Positions 38,204 through 48,726 are shown, counted from the stretch's first letter. The stretch is DNA of 64,000 nt from Alcanivorax profundi (GCF_003597125.1 NZ_QYYA01000002.1:186001-250000); one strand, 5' to 3'. The notes: generated by a model not told the origin, from the letters alone. Numbers and translations: made by a program.

Positions 38204-39055
38204 TTAACCGCTGGATGCAGACGGTATCTCCACCCCCAGGGCCTGCAACCCGGCCCAGTGCCCCTGCTGATAGCCCTGTTCCAGTTTCCGGGCATTGGTC
38301 GTCAGACGGTTCACCGGGAAATGTTCATCCGGTGCAATCACAGTGATCCGGCAGTCCGCCGGTGGGTTGGCAATAAACGCCAGCGAGGCATTGTAAACGT
38401 CAGTGCGTTTGACCATGGCGTCGTACAGGGCAGGCATATCTTTTACCCACGGTTTGATCAGCGGCGTCAGAGCGCTGGGTTTCTTGCGATATCCCTGATG
38501 CCGGGACAGCACCACCGTAATATCCCGCGCCCCTTGCTCGTAGGCCCATTGCACCGGAATGGAATCCGCCAGACCGCCATCGGTCATGGGCTGCCCGGCC
38601 ACTTCCGGAAACGCCCGATAGGCAAAGGGGATGGAACAGGACGCAGTCATGATGTCGTCCAGGTTGTCGGGGCTGGCCTGGAAATAACGGGGGGTGCCAT
38701 CTTCCACCGACGTAGCCACCACCCACAGAGGCACTCGGCCCTGCCAGTGCTGCTCCAGATGCAAGGGCACCTCGAGGCGAGACTGATGCCATAACCAGTG
38801 CACATCACATAGATGCCCCCCGCTCATGAACCGCTGCCAGTTAATGAAATCGGGACGGCAAGCATGGTCGGTAATGATTCTTCGGCTGCGTCCCAGATCA
38901 CCGGCAAGGTACCCGATCAGATTGGTGGAGCCGGCCGACACCCCCACTGCAAAATCGAAATCCCGATAATCCTTTTCCAGAAACGCATCCAGCACCCCCG
39001 CCGCAAAAATGCCGCGCATGGCACCACCTTCTACCACCAACGCTCGTTGTGACAT
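38204..39055 (-). CDS. Patatin-like phospholipase family protein
   Basis: This 283-residue protein has the patatin catalytic dyad: the nucleophile S40 in GVSAGS after an oxyanion loop GGAMRGIF, and the aspartate in TDGGLADSIP. It is a lipid acyl hydrolase of the RssA/YjjU-like cytoplasmic group. It is divergent from the urea operon across 313 bp. That gap also contains the sigma-54 promoter; nothing specific for the patatin gene was recognised. Confidence 0.87.
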   Translation of the reverse strand: MSQRALVVEGGAMRGIFAAGVLDAFLEKDYRDFDFAVGVSAGSTNLIGYLAGDLGRSRRIITDHACRPDFINWQRFMSGGHLCDVHWLWHQSRLEVPLHLEQHWQGRVPLWVVATSVEDGTPRYFQASPDNLDDIMTASCSIPFAYRAFPEVAGQPMTDGGLADSIPVQWAYEQGARDITVVLSRHQGYRKKPSALTPLIKPWVKDMPALYDAMVKRTDVYNASLAFIANPPADCRITVIAPDEHFPVNRLTTNARKLEQGYQQGHWAGLQALGVEIPSASSG

Positions 39056-39308
39056 CGCTTTCCTCCACTGGGGAAATCAGTGAATACCCCGTAACCACAA
39101 TGGCAAAGCCGCCAACGTTGCGGAAATAGATCCTTGCTGTCCCTGCCATCGGCATTGCTGATGCCAGACGCCGGCCCACCCGGGCTGCACCGATTCAGCG
39201 CAACCGCTTCATGTTGGCGCACCCAGTATTGGCAGAGGCCACCGCCGTACTCAATCCCACCCCCATTAACTATTGTAAAAACAGACAATTACCAACGACC
39301 GCCGCATC

Positions 39309-39324
39309 TGGCACTCGCCTTGCA
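39309..39324 (+). promoter_or_regulatory. Sigma-54 promoter of the urea utilisation operon
   Basis: TGGCACTCGCCTTGCA matches the -24/-12 consensus TGGCACGNNNNTTGCW at all fixed positions but one, with GG at 39310-39311 and GC at 39322-39323. The predicted transcription start is near 39335, about 35 bp before the allophanate hydrolase ATG. Nitrogen control through NtrC would be expected; no NtrC site was verified. Confidence 0.75.
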
Positions 39325-39341
39325 CAAGAACGCATACCAAC

Positions 39342-39351
39342 TTGTATACAA
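39342..39351. promoter_or_regulatory. Palindromic operator TTGTATACAA, candidate GntR/FCD site
   Basis: The perfect palindrome TTGTATACAA fits the TNGT-ACNA pattern bound by FadR-type GntR regulators. It lies 7-16 bp downstream of the predicted sigma-54 start site, an ideal repressor position. The regulator at 44796-45542 in the same operon is the likely ligand-responsive binder. Confidence 0.55.
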
Positions 39352-39368
39352 ACAGGTGTGCTAACGAA

Positions 39369-41162
39369 ATGATCGGCTGGACTCTCCAACAATGGCAGGC
39401 GGCCTACCGCAGCGGGGACCTCACCCCGGTGCAGGCCATGAAACAACTGGCGATGCATCTGCATGACAGCGAGCGCGCCCTGTGGATTCATCTGCTGGAC
39501 GAGTCTTCCCTGGTTGCCCAGGCCGGCGCCCTCACCGATCCCTCCCTGCCCCTGTATGGCATTCCCTTTGCGGTGAAAGACAATATTGATGTGGCGGGCA
39601 TTCCGACTACCGCAGCCTGCCCCGCGTTTGCCTACACCCCCGAAGAAGACGCCACCGTTGTGCGCCTGCTACGCGAGGCCGGCGCCATCGTGGTAGGCAA
39701 GACCAATCTGGACCAGTTCGCCACCGGCCTGGTGGGCGTCCGCTCGCCCTATGGTGAAGTCCCCAATCCGTTCAACCCGGACTATGTCAGTGGCGGCTCC
39801 AGTTCCGGCTCCGGCACAGCCGTAAGCCTGGGACTGGTACCTTTCGCCCTGGGTACCGACACCGCCGGTTCTGGCCGCGTCCCGGCATCGTTCACCAATA
39901 CGGTGGGGCTAAAACCCACCCGTGGCGCCATCAGCACCAAAGGGGTTGTTCCCGCCTGCCGGACACTCGATTGCGTAAGCGTCTTTGCCCTGAATGTCGA
40001 TGACGCGCAGACCATCTACGAGATTGCCGGGCAATTCGATGAACACGATGCCTACAGCCGTCCAGCTCCGGCACGGCAAGCCAGCGGATTGCCGGCGCGG
40101 CCGAAACTGGGCATTCCCAACGTCTTGCCCTGGTTCGGTGACGCGCAGGCCAAAGCCCTGTGGGAACAACAGCTGGAAAGTATTCAGGCCATAGCCGATC
40201 TGGTGCCGCTGGATACCATGGTGCTGGAAGATGCGGCAGCGCTGCTTTACCAGGGGCCGTGGGTGGCTGAACGCTTCACCGTCACAGAGTCACTGCTGCA
40301 GACTCAGCCAGACGCCGTCCTGCCTGTGATCCGCAACATCCTTGAGCCCGCCGCCGACCTGAAGGCTGCCGACAGCTTCCGGGCCCAATACCAGCTGGCC
40401 GAACTGAAACGCGAAGCCGACGCCTTGCTGTCCCAGGTAGATGCCCTGCTGCTGCCGACCACACCGGGCATCTATACCCGGGCAGCAGTCAGTGATGACC
40501 CCATTACCCTGAACAGCCAGCTTGGCACCTGGACCAATTTTGTGAATCTACTGGACCTGTGCGCGCTGGCCCTGCCCGGTGGATTCCGGGCTGACGGTCT
40601 GCCCGCCGGCGTGACTCTCGTTGGCGACGCCTGGCAGGACCATGCCCTGGCAGAATTCGGCCGCCGCTGGCAGCAACATCAGCCCTGGCAAGCCGGCGCT
40701 ACCGGTCAGGCATTACCCGCCCCCGCCCACCGCGCCGCCAACAATGACGGCAGTGATTTCATTACTGTGGCAGTGGTCGGTGCCCATCTCACCGGCATGC
40801 CCCTTAACAGCCAGCTCACCGAACGCAACGCCGTGCTGCTGGAAGCCACCCATACCGCACCCCGCTACCGGCTGTATGCCCTGGCCAACACCGTGCCCCC
40901 CAAACCCGGGCTGATCCGTAACCCGAAAGACGGCGGCGACAGCATTCCCATCGAACTGTGGCAAATGCCCGTCGAACACTTCGGCAGTTTTGTCGGGCTG
41001 ATACCGGCACCGCTCGGCATTGGCAGCCTGGAAACCGTCGATGGCCGCTGGGTAAAAGGCTTTATCTGTGAACCGTGGGCCATCGATGACGCCACCGACA
41101 TTACCGCGCTGGGAGGCTGGAGAAACTACATTGCCAAACTGAAACAAGAGGGAGCTCTTTGA
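39369..41162 (+). CDS. atzF: Allophanate hydrolase
   Basis: This 597-residue enzyme has an amidase-signature domain (K70 in [10 protein letters not shown], cis-serine in GGSSSGSG, nucleophile about S168 in [12 protein letters not shown]). A C-terminal domain unique to allophanate hydrolases occupies about residues 465-597 ([30 protein letters not shown]). It converts allophanate to two ammonia and two CO2. It is the first gene of the urea operon and overlaps the urea carboxylase start by one base (TGATG). Together they replace urease. Confidence 0.93.
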   Translation: MIGWTLQQWQAAYRSGDLTPVQAMKQLAMHLHDSERALWIHLLDESSLVAQAGALTDPSLPLYGIPFAVKDNIDVAGIPTTAACPAFAYTPEEDATVVRLLREAGAIVVGKTNLDQFATGLVGVRSPYGEVPNPFNPDYVSGGSSSGSGTAVSLGLVPFALGTDTAGSGRVPASFTNTVGLKPTRGAISTKGVVPACRTLDCVSVFALNVDDAQTIYEIAGQFDEHDAYSRPAPARQASGLPARPKLGIPNVLPWFGDAQAKALWEQQLESIQAIADLVPLDTMVLEDAAALLYQGPWVAERFTVTESLLQTQPDAVLPVIRNILEPAADLKAADSFRAQYQLAELKREADALLSQVDALLLPTTPGIYTRAAVSDDPITLNSQLGTWTNFVNLLDLCALALPGGFRADGLPAGVTLVGDAWQDHALAEFGRRWQQHQPWQAGATGQALPAPAHRAANNDGSDFITVAVVGAHLTGMPLNSQLTERNAVLLEATHTAPRYRLYALANTVPPKPGLIRNPKDGGDSIPIELWQMPVEHFGSFVGLIPAPLGIGSLETVDGRWVKGFICEPWAIDDATDITALGGWRNYIAKLKQEGAL

Positions 41163-44100
41163 TGTTGAAGAAAGTGCTGATCGCCAATCGGGGTGAAATC
41201 GCCGTACGAATTTGCCGTACCCTGAAGCAGATGGGCATTGCCTCCGTAGCCGTCTATTCCGACGCGGACCGCAACAGTCAGCACGTCAGCGCCGCCGATG
41301 AAGCGGTGGCGCTGGGCGGTCAAACCGCCGCAGAGAGCTACCTGAAAACCGACCTGATTCTGAAAGCGGCCCTCGATACTGGTGCCGATGCGATCATCCC
41401 CGGCTACGGCTTCCTGTCAGAAAATGCCGAGTTCGCCGAAGCCTGTGAAGCCAACGGCATCGCGTTCGCCGGCCCGACCCCGGCCCAGCTTCGCAACTTC
41501 GGGCTCAAGCATGAAGCCCGTGCCCTGGCAGAAAAAGCCGGAGTGCCTCTGGCCCCCGGCACCGACCTGCTGCAAAGCCTGGATGAGGCCAGACAGGCGG
41601 CCAGCGATATCGGCTACCCGGTCATGCTGAAGAGCACCGCCGGCGGCGGCGGTATCGGTCTGTCACGGTGCAACAACGAGGCCGAACTGGTCTGCGCCTA
41701 TGAATCCGTGAAACGCCTTGGCGAAAGTTTTTTCTCCGATAGCGGGGTATTCATCGAGCGCTTTGTGGCCCGGGCGCGCCATGTGGAAGTACAGATTTTT
41801 GGCGACGGCGAAGGCACCGTGTTGGCGCTGGGGGAACGCGAGTGCTCCCTGCAACGGCGCAACCAGAAAGTGGTAGAAGAAACCCCCGCCCCCAATCTTC
41901 CCCAGGCCACCCGCGAAAAACTTCATGCCAGCGCCGTACGACTCGGTCAGTCCGTTAAGTATCGCTCCGCGGGCACCGTGGAATACATCTATGACGACGA
42001 GCGCGACGAATTCTATTTCCTGGAAGTGAACACCCGCTTGCAGGTGGAGCATGGCGTCACCGAATCCGTCTTCAACGTGGACCTGGTGCAGTGGATGGTG
42101 GAACTGGCGGGCGGCCAACGCCCCCCGCTAAACGAAAGCTACATCAGCCAGGGCGCCTCCATGGAAGTGCGTATCTACGCAGAAGACGCCCTGAAAGATT
42201 TCCAGCCCAGCCCCGGTGAACTGACCGAAGTCTTTTTCCCGGACAACATTCGACTGGACGGCTGGGTCGACACCGGCACCGTGGTCAGCCCGCACTACGA
42301 CCCGATGATTGCCAAGGTAATCGTGCACGGTGCCGACCGCACTGATGCACTGGCTAAAATGCAGGATGCACTGGCACACACCCGACTGTCCGGTATCGCC
42401 ACCAACCTGGATTACCTGCGCCAGATCCTGCGCGACGAAAACGTGATCGCCGGCAAGGTCTCCACCCGTTACCTGGAAACCTTCCACTACGCCCCGACCG
42501 CGTTCGAAATTGAGGACCCCGGCACCTACACCACGGTGCAGGATTACCCCGGCCGTGACGGCTACTGGGATATCGGCGTTCCGCCTTCCGGCCCCATGGA
42601 CGATTTTGCTTTTCGGCTGGCCAACCGCATCGTCGGCAACCATCCCTCCGCAGCAGGACTGGAAGCGACCCTGTGCGGCCCCTCACTGACCTTTCATTGT
42701 GACACCGTGATTGCCCTGACCGGCGCAGACTGCGAGGCCCAACTGGACGGCCAGCCCGTTGCCCTGTGGCAGCCAATCACGGTCAACGCCGGGCAAACCC
42801 TGACCACCGGCAAGGTCACCTCTGGCTGCCGCAGCTACATCGCCATTCGCAACGGCATTGATGTACCCGATTATCTCGGCAGCAAATCCACCTTTGTCCT
42901 GGGTCAGTTTGGCGGCCACGGAGGACGCACCCTGCGCAAGGGAGACGTCCTCTCCATCTGCCAACCTCGGCTCGCAGGTTGCCCCACCCCGGCGCCAGTG
43001 GCCGAGCCTCACGGTGCGGAAGTCTCACTGATTCCGGACTACCCGCAGCAGTGGGACATCAAGGTACTCTACGGCCCCCACGGTGCCCCCGACTTTTTTA
43101 CCCAAGACGCCATCGACGAGTTCTTTGCTGCAGACTGGCAGGTGCACTACAACTCCAATCGCCTCGGCATTCGCCTGGTCGGCCCCAAGCCCAGCTGGAC
43201 CCGGACTGACGGTGGTGAGGCCGGGCTGCATCCCTCCAATGTCCACGACAACGAATACGCCATCGGCTCCATTAACTTCACCGGGGATTTCCCCGTCATT
43301 CTTACCAAGGATGGCCCCAGCCTCGGCGGGTTTGTCTGTCCGGTCACCATTGCCAAGGCCGAACTGTGGAAAGTGGGCCAGCTGAAACCCGGCGACAGCA
43401 TTCGCTTTTCGCCCATCAGCTTTGCCGAAGCCAGAGCCATGGAGGAAGCCCAGGATGCCTCCATCGACAACCTTGGCTGCATCCCGGTGATTCATCCCCA
43501 GGTGAGCTCCGAAGACCATGCCTTTACCTCGCACACCATGCTGGCGGAACAAGACGCCGACGGGGATGCGCCTCGCATTGTCTATCGGCAAGCCGGCGAC
43601 AAGTACATCCTGATCGAATACGGCGACAACGTGCTCGATCTGGCCCTGCGCATGCGTGTCCACGCCCTGATGGAAAACCTCAAGGCGACACCGGTGTCAG
43701 GCATCCTGGAATTGTCCCCGGGGGTGCGCAGCCTGCAGGTGCATTACGACTCCCGCCTGATCACCCAGAGAGACCTGGTCAACACCTTGCTGGAGCGGGA
43801 AAACCGCCTCGGCAGCATGGATGACATGGTGGTCACCTCGCGGGTGTTGCACCTGCCCATGGCATTCGAAGACAGCGCCACCCTGGATGCGGTGACCCGC
43901 TATCAGGAAACCATTCGCAGCGAAGCGCCCTGGCTGCCCAACAATGTGGAATTCATTCGTCGTATCAACGGTCTCGATTCCATCGATCAGGTTCGCGACA
44001 CCCTGTTCAACGCCAGCTATCTGGTGATGGGGCTGGGCGACGTGTATCTGGGCGCCCCCTGTGCCGTGCCCATTGATCCACGCCATCGTCTGATGACCTC

Positions 44101-44785
44101 CAAGTACAACCCGGCACGCACCTACACCGCCGAAGGCACCGTGGGCATCGGCGGGGTGTACATGTGCATCTACGGCATGGACTCCCCGGGTGGTTACCAG
44201 CTGGTGGGCCGCACCCTGCCGATCTGGAACAAACACCTGAAAAATCCGCAATTCGCCAACGACGAACCCTGGCTGCTCAAGTTCTTTGATCAGGTCCGTT
44301 ATTACCCGGTCAGCGAAGCGCAACTCGACGAAATGCGAGACGCTTTCCGCCATGGGCATCTGCAGATCGACATCACCGAAGAACCCTTCAGTCTTGCCGA
44401 ACATCGCCAGTTCCTCGCCGACAATGCCGACAGCATTGCCCGCTTCACCGAGCAACGGGATGCCGCCTACCGTGAGGAAGTGGCGCGCTGGCAGAACGAA
44501 GACGCCGCCATCGCCTCCGCCATGCTCGGTAGCAAAACGGACATTGGCGAAGTCAACGGGCACCTGATCAGCGCGGAAATCAGCGGCAATGTCTGGAAGC
44601 TGCTGGTGGACGAAGGAGCCCAGGTCACCGAAGGGCAACCGGTGGTGGTGGTGGAAGCGATGAAGATGGAATTCGAAATCCTCGCCAATGCCAGCGGCAA
44701 GGTTACCGGCCTGCATTGCCAGCCCGGCGCCATCATCAATGCCGGCGATCCAGTACTGGTGATCGATACCGAGGCGGTTGCCTGA
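41162..44785 (+). CDS. uca: Urea carboxylase (biotin-dependent)
   Basis: This 1207-residue enzyme has an N-terminal biotin carboxylase (about 1-450, ATP-grasp with STAGGGGIGLSRC and FFLEVNTRLQVEHGVTE). Two KipA/KipI-like carboxyltransferase modules follow (AHS2 about 480-790, AHS1 about 810-1010), then a biotinyl domain with K1168 in VEAMKMEFE. It makes allophanate from urea, bicarbonate and ATP. Some homologues are guanidine carboxylases, but those travel with carboxyguanidine deiminase genes. None are present here and a urea transporter follows, so urea is the better assignment. ATG 41162 is used because GAGGGAG is seven bases upstream. Confidence 0.92.
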   Translation: MLKKVLIANRGEIAVRICRTLKQMGIASVAVYSDADRNSQHVSAADEAVALGGQTAAESYLKTDLILKAALDTGADAIIPGYGFLSENAEFAEACEANGIAFAGPTPAQLRNFGLKHEARALAEKAGVPLAPGTDLLQSLDEARQAASDIGYPVMLKSTAGGGGIGLSRCNNEAELVCAYESVKRLGESFFSDSGVFIERFVARARHVEVQIFGDGEGTVLALGERECSLQRRNQKVVEETPAPNLPQATREKLHASAVRLGQSVKYRSAGTVEYIYDDERDEFYFLEVNTRLQVEHGVTESVFNVDLVQWMVELAGGQRPPLNESYISQGASMEVRIYAEDALKDFQPSPGELTEVFFPDNIRLDGWVDTGTVVSPHYDPMIAKVIVHGADRTDALAKMQDALAHTRLSGIATNLDYLRQILRDENVIAGKVSTRYLETFHYAPTAFEIEDPGTYTTVQDYPGRDGYWDIGVPPSGPMDDFAFRLANRIVGNHPSAAGLEATLCGPSLTFHCDTVIALTGADCEAQLDGQPVALWQPITVNAGQTLTTGKVTSGCRSYIAIRNGIDVPDYLGSKSTFVLGQFGGHGGRTLRKGDVLSICQPRLAGCPTPAPVAEPHGAEVSLIPDYPQQWDIKVLYGPHGAPDFFTQDAIDEFFAADWQVHYNSNRLGIRLVGPKPSWTRTDGGEAGLHPSNVHDNEYAIGSINFTGDFPVILTKDGPSLGGFVCPVTIAKAELWKVGQLKPGDSIRFSPISFAEARAMEEAQDASIDNLGCIPVIHPQVSSEDHAFTSHTMLAEQDADGDAPRIVYRQAGDKYILIEYGDNVLDLALRMRVHALMENLKATPVSGILELSPGVRSLQVHYDSRLITQRDLVNTLLERENRLGSMDDMVVTSRVLHLPMAFEDSATLDAVTRYQETIRSEAPWLPNNVEFIRRINGLDSIDQVRDTLFNASYLVMGLGDVYLGAPCAVPIDPRHRLMTSKYNPARTYTAEGTVGIGGVYMCIYGMDSPGGYQLVGRTLPIWNKHLKNPQFANDEPWLLKFFDQVRYYPVSEAQLDEMRDAFRHGHLQIDITEEPFSLAEHRQFLADNADSIARFTEQRDAAYREEVARWQNEDAAIASAMLGSKTDIGEVNGHLISAEISGNVWKLLVDEGAQVTEGQPVVVVEAMKMEFEILANASGKVTGLHCQPGAIINAGDPVLVIDTEAVA

Positions 44786-44795
44786 GGAGGCCATG

Positions 44796-45542
44796 ATGAA
44801 CGCACGCACCGCCCGTAAAAGCGAAAACCTGGCTGAGCGCATCTACCTGCAACTCAAGCAGGACATTTTTGATTTTCGCCTGATGCCCGGCGACCGGTTC
44901 AGTGAAAACGAAGTTGCTGAGCGGATGGGCGCCTCCCGCACCCCGGTGCGTGAAGCCCTGTTCCGGCTGCAACGGGAATCCTACGTGGATGTGTTGTACC
45001 GCAGCGGCTGGCAGGTCAAACCCTTCGACTTCAAATACTTCGAAGAGCTCTATGACGTGCGCACCATTCTTGAATGCGCAGCGGTGCGCAAACTCTGCGA
45101 GCAACAGGAACAGAACACCCTCGATGAACTGGTCAACCTGTGGTGCGTGGACCCGGCCGACCGGCTCGATCACGGCCCCACCGTCAGCGGCATGGACGAG
45201 CGTTTTCATGAACAACTGGTGGAAGCCGCAGGTAACCAGGAAATGGCGCGCATTCACCAGGATCTGACCGAGCGGCTACGCATTATCCGGCGGCTGGATT
45301 TCACCAAGCCACCACGCGTGGAAGCCACCTATGAAGAACATGCGGCAGTGCTGGATGCGATCCTGCACCGCCGGGTGGAGCAAGCGCAGATGCTACTGCG
45401 TGCCCACATCGAAGAATCCCGAAACGAAGTACGAAAAATCACCGTGCACATGCTGCACGAGGCCAATGCACGCAGTCAGTTGCAGGCGGTCGACAACAAC
45501 AGCGTACCTCGGGGGGATACCACCATCGCTCATGACGAGTGA
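44796..45542 (+). CDS. GntR family transcriptional regulator (FCD domain)
   Basis: This 248-residue protein has an N-terminal winged helix (ENEVAERMGASRTPVREALF) and a C-terminal helical FCD ligand domain whose metal-type ligands appear in MDERFHEQLVEAAGN and the later HIEESR segment. ATG 44796 has GAGGAGG at 44784-44790. Located between urea carboxylase and urtA on the same strand, it likely tunes the operon, probably by binding TTGTATACAA at 39342. The effector could be urea or allophanate; that is inference. Confidence 0.87.
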   Translation: MNARTARKSENLAERIYLQLKQDIFDFRLMPGDRFSENEVAERMGASRTPVREALFRLQRESYVDVLYRSGWQVKPFDFKYFEELYDVRTILECAAVRKLCEQQEQNTLDELVNLWCVDPADRLDHGPTVSGMDERFHEQLVEAAGNQEMARIHQDLTERLRIIRRLDFTKPPRVEATYEEHAAVLDAILHRRVEQAQMLLRAHIEESRNEVRKITVHMLHEANARSQLQAVDNNSVPRGDTTIAHDE

Positions 45543-45621
45543 AGGTTGCTTTGCTTGGATCGACTCGGTCCGGGGACTACAGGAAATGGATAAACCAACT
45601 TCAAACGCAAGGGGAAACACC

Positions 45622-46920
45622 ATGAGTTTTTCACAATCCATGAAAAAACTGGCCGCCGGCGTTATCGCCTCCTCGGCCATTGTCTACAGTGGCGCGGTGA
45701 TGGCTGCCGACACCATCAAGGTCGGGGTACTTCACTCCCTGTCCGGCACCATGGCGATCAGTGAATCCACATTGAAAGACACCGTTCTGATGATGATCGA
45801 AGAGCAGAACAAGAAAGGTGGTGTGATGGGCAAGAAGCTGGAGCCCGTAGTGGTTGACCCGGCTTCCAACTGGCCGCTGTTCGCAGAAAAGACCCGCGAG
45901 CTGATCACCAAGGAAGGCGTGGATGTGATCTTCGGCTGCTGGACCTCGGTGTCCCGTAAATCGGTCCTGCCGGTGGTCGAAGAACTGAACGGGCTGCTGT
46001 TCTACCCGGTTCAGTATGAAGGCGAAGAATCCTCCAAGAATGTGTTCTACACCGGTGCAGCGCCGAACCAGCAGGCCATCCCGGCAGTGGACTACCTGAT
46101 CAATGATCTGGGCGTGAAACGCTTCGTGCTGGCCGGTACTGACTACGTTTACCCGCGTACCACCAACAAGATCCTCGAAGCCTACCTGAAGGCCAAAGGG
46201 GTAGCCGCCGACGACATCATGATCAACTACACCCCGTTCGGTCATTCCGACTGGCAGTCCATCGTCAGCGACATCAAGAGCTTCGGCAGCCAGGGCAAGA
46301 AGACCGCTGTGGTTTCCACCATCAACGGTGATGCCAACGTGCCGTTCTACAAAGAGCTGGGCAACCAGGGCGTTAGCGCAGAAGACATCCCGGTAGTCGC
46401 CTTCTCCGTGGGTGAAGAAGAGCTGTCCGGCATCGACACTGGCCCGCTGGTAGGTCACCTGGCCGCCTGGAACTACTTCCAGAGCGTTTACAACGACAGC
46501 AACGAGAAGTTCATCGAGCAGTGGCATGCCTTCACTGGCGACGACAAGCGCGTCACCAACGACCCCATGGAAGCGACCTACATTGGTTTCAACATGTGGG
46601 TGAAAGCGGTAGAGAAAGCCAAGTCCACCGATACCGACAAAGTGGCTGACGCCATGATCGGCATCGAGACCCCGAACCTGACCGGCGGCATGGCCGTGAT
46701 GAACGCCAACCACCATTTGTCCAAGCCGGTACTGATCGGTGAAATCCAGGATGACGGCCAGTTCGCTGTGGTCTGGGAAACCGACGGTCTGGTGAAAGGT
46801 GATGCCTGGTCTGACTACCTGCCGGGCTCCAAGGACCTGATCTCCGACTGGACCGCACCAGTCAAGTGCGGCAACTACAACACCAAAACCAAGAGCTGTG
46901 GCGGCGCTGCTGCCGAGTAA
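45622..46920 (+). CDS. urtA: Urea ABC transporter, substrate-binding protein
   Basis: This 432-residue periplasmic protein has a signal peptide (about residues 1-28, ending AVMAA). The type I binding fold carries the UrtA signature IKVGVLHSLSGTMAISE, FGCWTSVSRKSVLPVVEE, and LFYPVQYEGEESS. It captures urea (and short amides) for the membrane complex. A GGGG site precedes ATG 45622. The long frame continuing upstream is not coding. A hairpin follows its stop, which commonly raises binding-protein expression above the permease genes. Confidence 0.95.
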   Translation: MSFSQSMKKLAAGVIASSAIVYSGAVMAADTIKVGVLHSLSGTMAISESTLKDTVLMMIEEQNKKGGVMGKKLEPVVVDPASNWPLFAEKTRELITKEGVDVIFGCWTSVSRKSVLPVVEELNGLLFYPVQYEGEESSKNVFYTGAAPNQQAIPAVDYLINDLGVKRFVLAGTDYVYPRTTNKILEAYLKAKGVAADDIMINYTPFGHSDWQSIVSDIKSFGSQGKKTAVVSTINGDANVPFYKELGNQGVSAEDIPVVAFSVGEEELSGIDTGPLVGHLAAWNYFQSVYNDSNEKFIEQWHAFTGDDKRVTNDPMEATYIGFNMWVKAVEKAKSTDTDKVADAMIGIETPNLTGGMAVMNANHHLSKPVLIGEIQDDGQFAVVWETDGLVKGDAWSDYLPGSKDLISDWTAPVKCGNYNTKTKSCGGAAAE

Positions 46921-46936
46921 CACCACAAAAGAAAAC

Positions 46937-46960
46937 GGCACCGGGGTCACTCCCGGTGCC
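46937..46960 (+). promoter_or_regulatory. Intercistronic hairpin between urtA and urtB
   Basis: GGCACCGGG pairs perfectly with CCCGGTGCC around GTCACT, 17 bp after the urtA stop. No poly-T follows, so partial termination or 3'-end protection of urtA mRNA is more likely than full termination. Confidence 0.6.
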
Positions 46961-47021
46961 ACCTTATAAAAAAGTACGCTTTTTATTTAACGCAAATCTG
47001 ACGCTCTGTAAGGAGGCCGTC

Positions 47022-48725
47022 ATGGGTTACCGTTTCAGCCAAACGCTGGTCGCCATGCTTGTCATGTTGTTGACCTGTGTGAGCTGGGCAGAACAGGCGC
47101 TGCAAGACACAACAGTGCCACCCCAGACCGAGCAAGGCCTGAACTCAGGCACCGACATGATGGACGCCGACGAGTCGAACCGCGTCGTCGCACCACCCAC
47201 CATCAACGAGATTCTCGATCAGTTGACCAGCCGCAGCTTCGACGATAAAGAAGCGGCCATCCGTCAGCTGGCCAACCAGAACAATCCGCGAGTCATTCCA
47301 CTGCTGAATGCACTGATGAACCGGGAGCTGGTCCACAACCGCAAGGACGACACCATCGCCCTGGGGGAAAAACAGGACGGCCAGTGGGAACTGCGCGACC
47401 CGACGACCGAAGAGGTAGTGGGGCACGTGGACAGCCGGGCGGCGCGCCCGGTGGTAATCAACAATCGCCTGCGTACCGTGATCAACAACCAGCTGGCCCT
47501 GTCCGGTCTGAACGACCCGGACAGTGATGTTCGCTATCAGGCCGCTGGCCAGCTGATCGGCAATGATGACCCGGAAATGCTCACTGCCCTTGGTGAGCGC
47601 CGGGAGCAGGAATCCAGCCAGCGGGTACTCGATCAAATTGAGACCGCTCTCAACATTGCCGCCCTGCAAAGCGACGACCTGACCGCACGCCTGAATGCCA
47701 TCGATGCCCTGTCCGGGAACCTGCATCCAGAAGTGAAGAACAGTCTCAACAGCCGCCTGAGCGTTACCGACAACGCGTCAGAAACCCGCGCACTGGAACA
47801 GGCCCTGAAAAAGATCGATGCCCGCATCAGCACGTTCCAGACCGCTGACACAGTGTTCTTCGGCCTGAGCCTCGGCTCGGTACTCCTGCTGGCGGCCATC
47901 GGCCTGGCCATCACCTTCGGGGTGATGGGCGTGATTAACATGGCCCACGGCGAACTGATCATGCTCGGCGCCTACACCACCTACGTGGTGCAGCAACTGC
48001 TGCCCAACAGCCACGAATGGTCACTGTTGATTGCCATCCCGGCAGCATTTCTGGTCTCTGCGTTGACAGGGATTCTGATCGAACGCTTTGTCATCCGTTT
48101 CCTTTACGGCCGCCCGCTGGAAACCCTGCTGGCGACCTTTGGTGTCAGCCTGATCCTGCAACAGGCCGTGCGGGTGATTTTCTCGCCTCTCAACCGCACC
48201 GTGATTACCCCGGAATGGATGAGTGGCGCACTGGAAATCAACCCGGTGTTCTCGCTGACTTACAACCGTCTTTACATCATCTTCTTTGCCCTGGCCGTCT
48301 TCCTGGCGCTGCTGACGCTGCTCAAGCGCACCCGTCTGGGCCTGCAGGTGCGTGCCGTCAGCCAGAACCGCACCACGGCGCGGGCACTGGGTATCCGCAG
48401 CGAGCGGGTCAACGCCCTCACCTTTGGTCTGGGTTCCGGCATCGCCGGGGTGGCCGGGGTCGCCCTGGCCCAGCTCACCAATGTGGGGCCCAACCTGGGT
48501 CAGAGCTACATCATCGATTCGTTCATGGTGGTGGTGTTTGGTGGTGTCGGCAATCTGTGGGGCACCCTCACCGCCGCCTTTGGACTCGGTATCGCCAACA
48601 AGCTGCTGGAACCCATGGCCGGTGCCGTACTGGCAAAAATCATTGTGCTGATCTTCATCATCCTGTTTATCCAGCGCAAACCCCGCGGACTCTTCCCGCA
48701 ACGTGGCCGGGCAGCGGAGGAATAA
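47022..48725 (+). CDS. urtB: Urea ABC transporter, permease subunit UrtB
   Basis: This 567-residue protein combines a signal peptide and a periplasmic HEAT-like region (about 25-280, with RSFDDKEAAIRQLANQNNP and similar helical repeats) with a C-terminal LivH-type permease of eight to nine membrane segments (GLAITFGVMGVINMAHGELIM, VVVFGGVGNLWGT). The long N-terminal domain is characteristic of UrtB and distinguishes it from LivH. ATG 47022 is preceded by AAGGAGG. It pairs with UrtC. Confidence 0.94.
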   Translation: MGYRFSQTLVAMLVMLLTCVSWAEQALQDTTVPPQTEQGLNSGTDMMDADESNRVVAPPTINEILDQLTSRSFDDKEAAIRQLANQNNPRVIPLLNALMNRELVHNRKDDTIALGEKQDGQWELRDPTTEEVVGHVDSRAARPVVINNRLRTVINNQLALSGLNDPDSDVRYQAAGQLIGNDDPEMLTALGERREQESSQRVLDQIETALNIAALQSDDLTARLNAIDALSGNLHPEVKNSLNSRLSVTDNASETRALEQALKKIDARISTFQTADTVFFGLSLGSVLLLAAIGLAITFGVMGVINMAHGELIMLGAYTTYVVQQLLPNSHEWSLLIAIPAAFLVSALTGILIERFVIRFLYGRPLETLLATFGVSLILQQAVRVIFSPLNRTVITPEWMSGALEINPVFSLTYNRLYIIFFALAVFLALLTLLKRTRLGLQVRAVSQNRTTARALGIRSERVNALTFGLGSGIAGVAGVALAQLTNVGPNLGQSYIIDSFMVVVFGGVGNLWGTLTAAFGLGIANKLLEPMAGAVLAKIIVLIFIILFIQRKPRGLFPQRGRAAEE

Positions 48726-48726
48726 C

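Noticed and set aside
39056-39368. Guanidine-I (ykkC) riboswitch before the urea carboxylase operon
   Set aside because: I looked for the conserved ykkC segments in the 313-bp gap and did not find them; a sigma-54 promoter and palindrome explain the region better.
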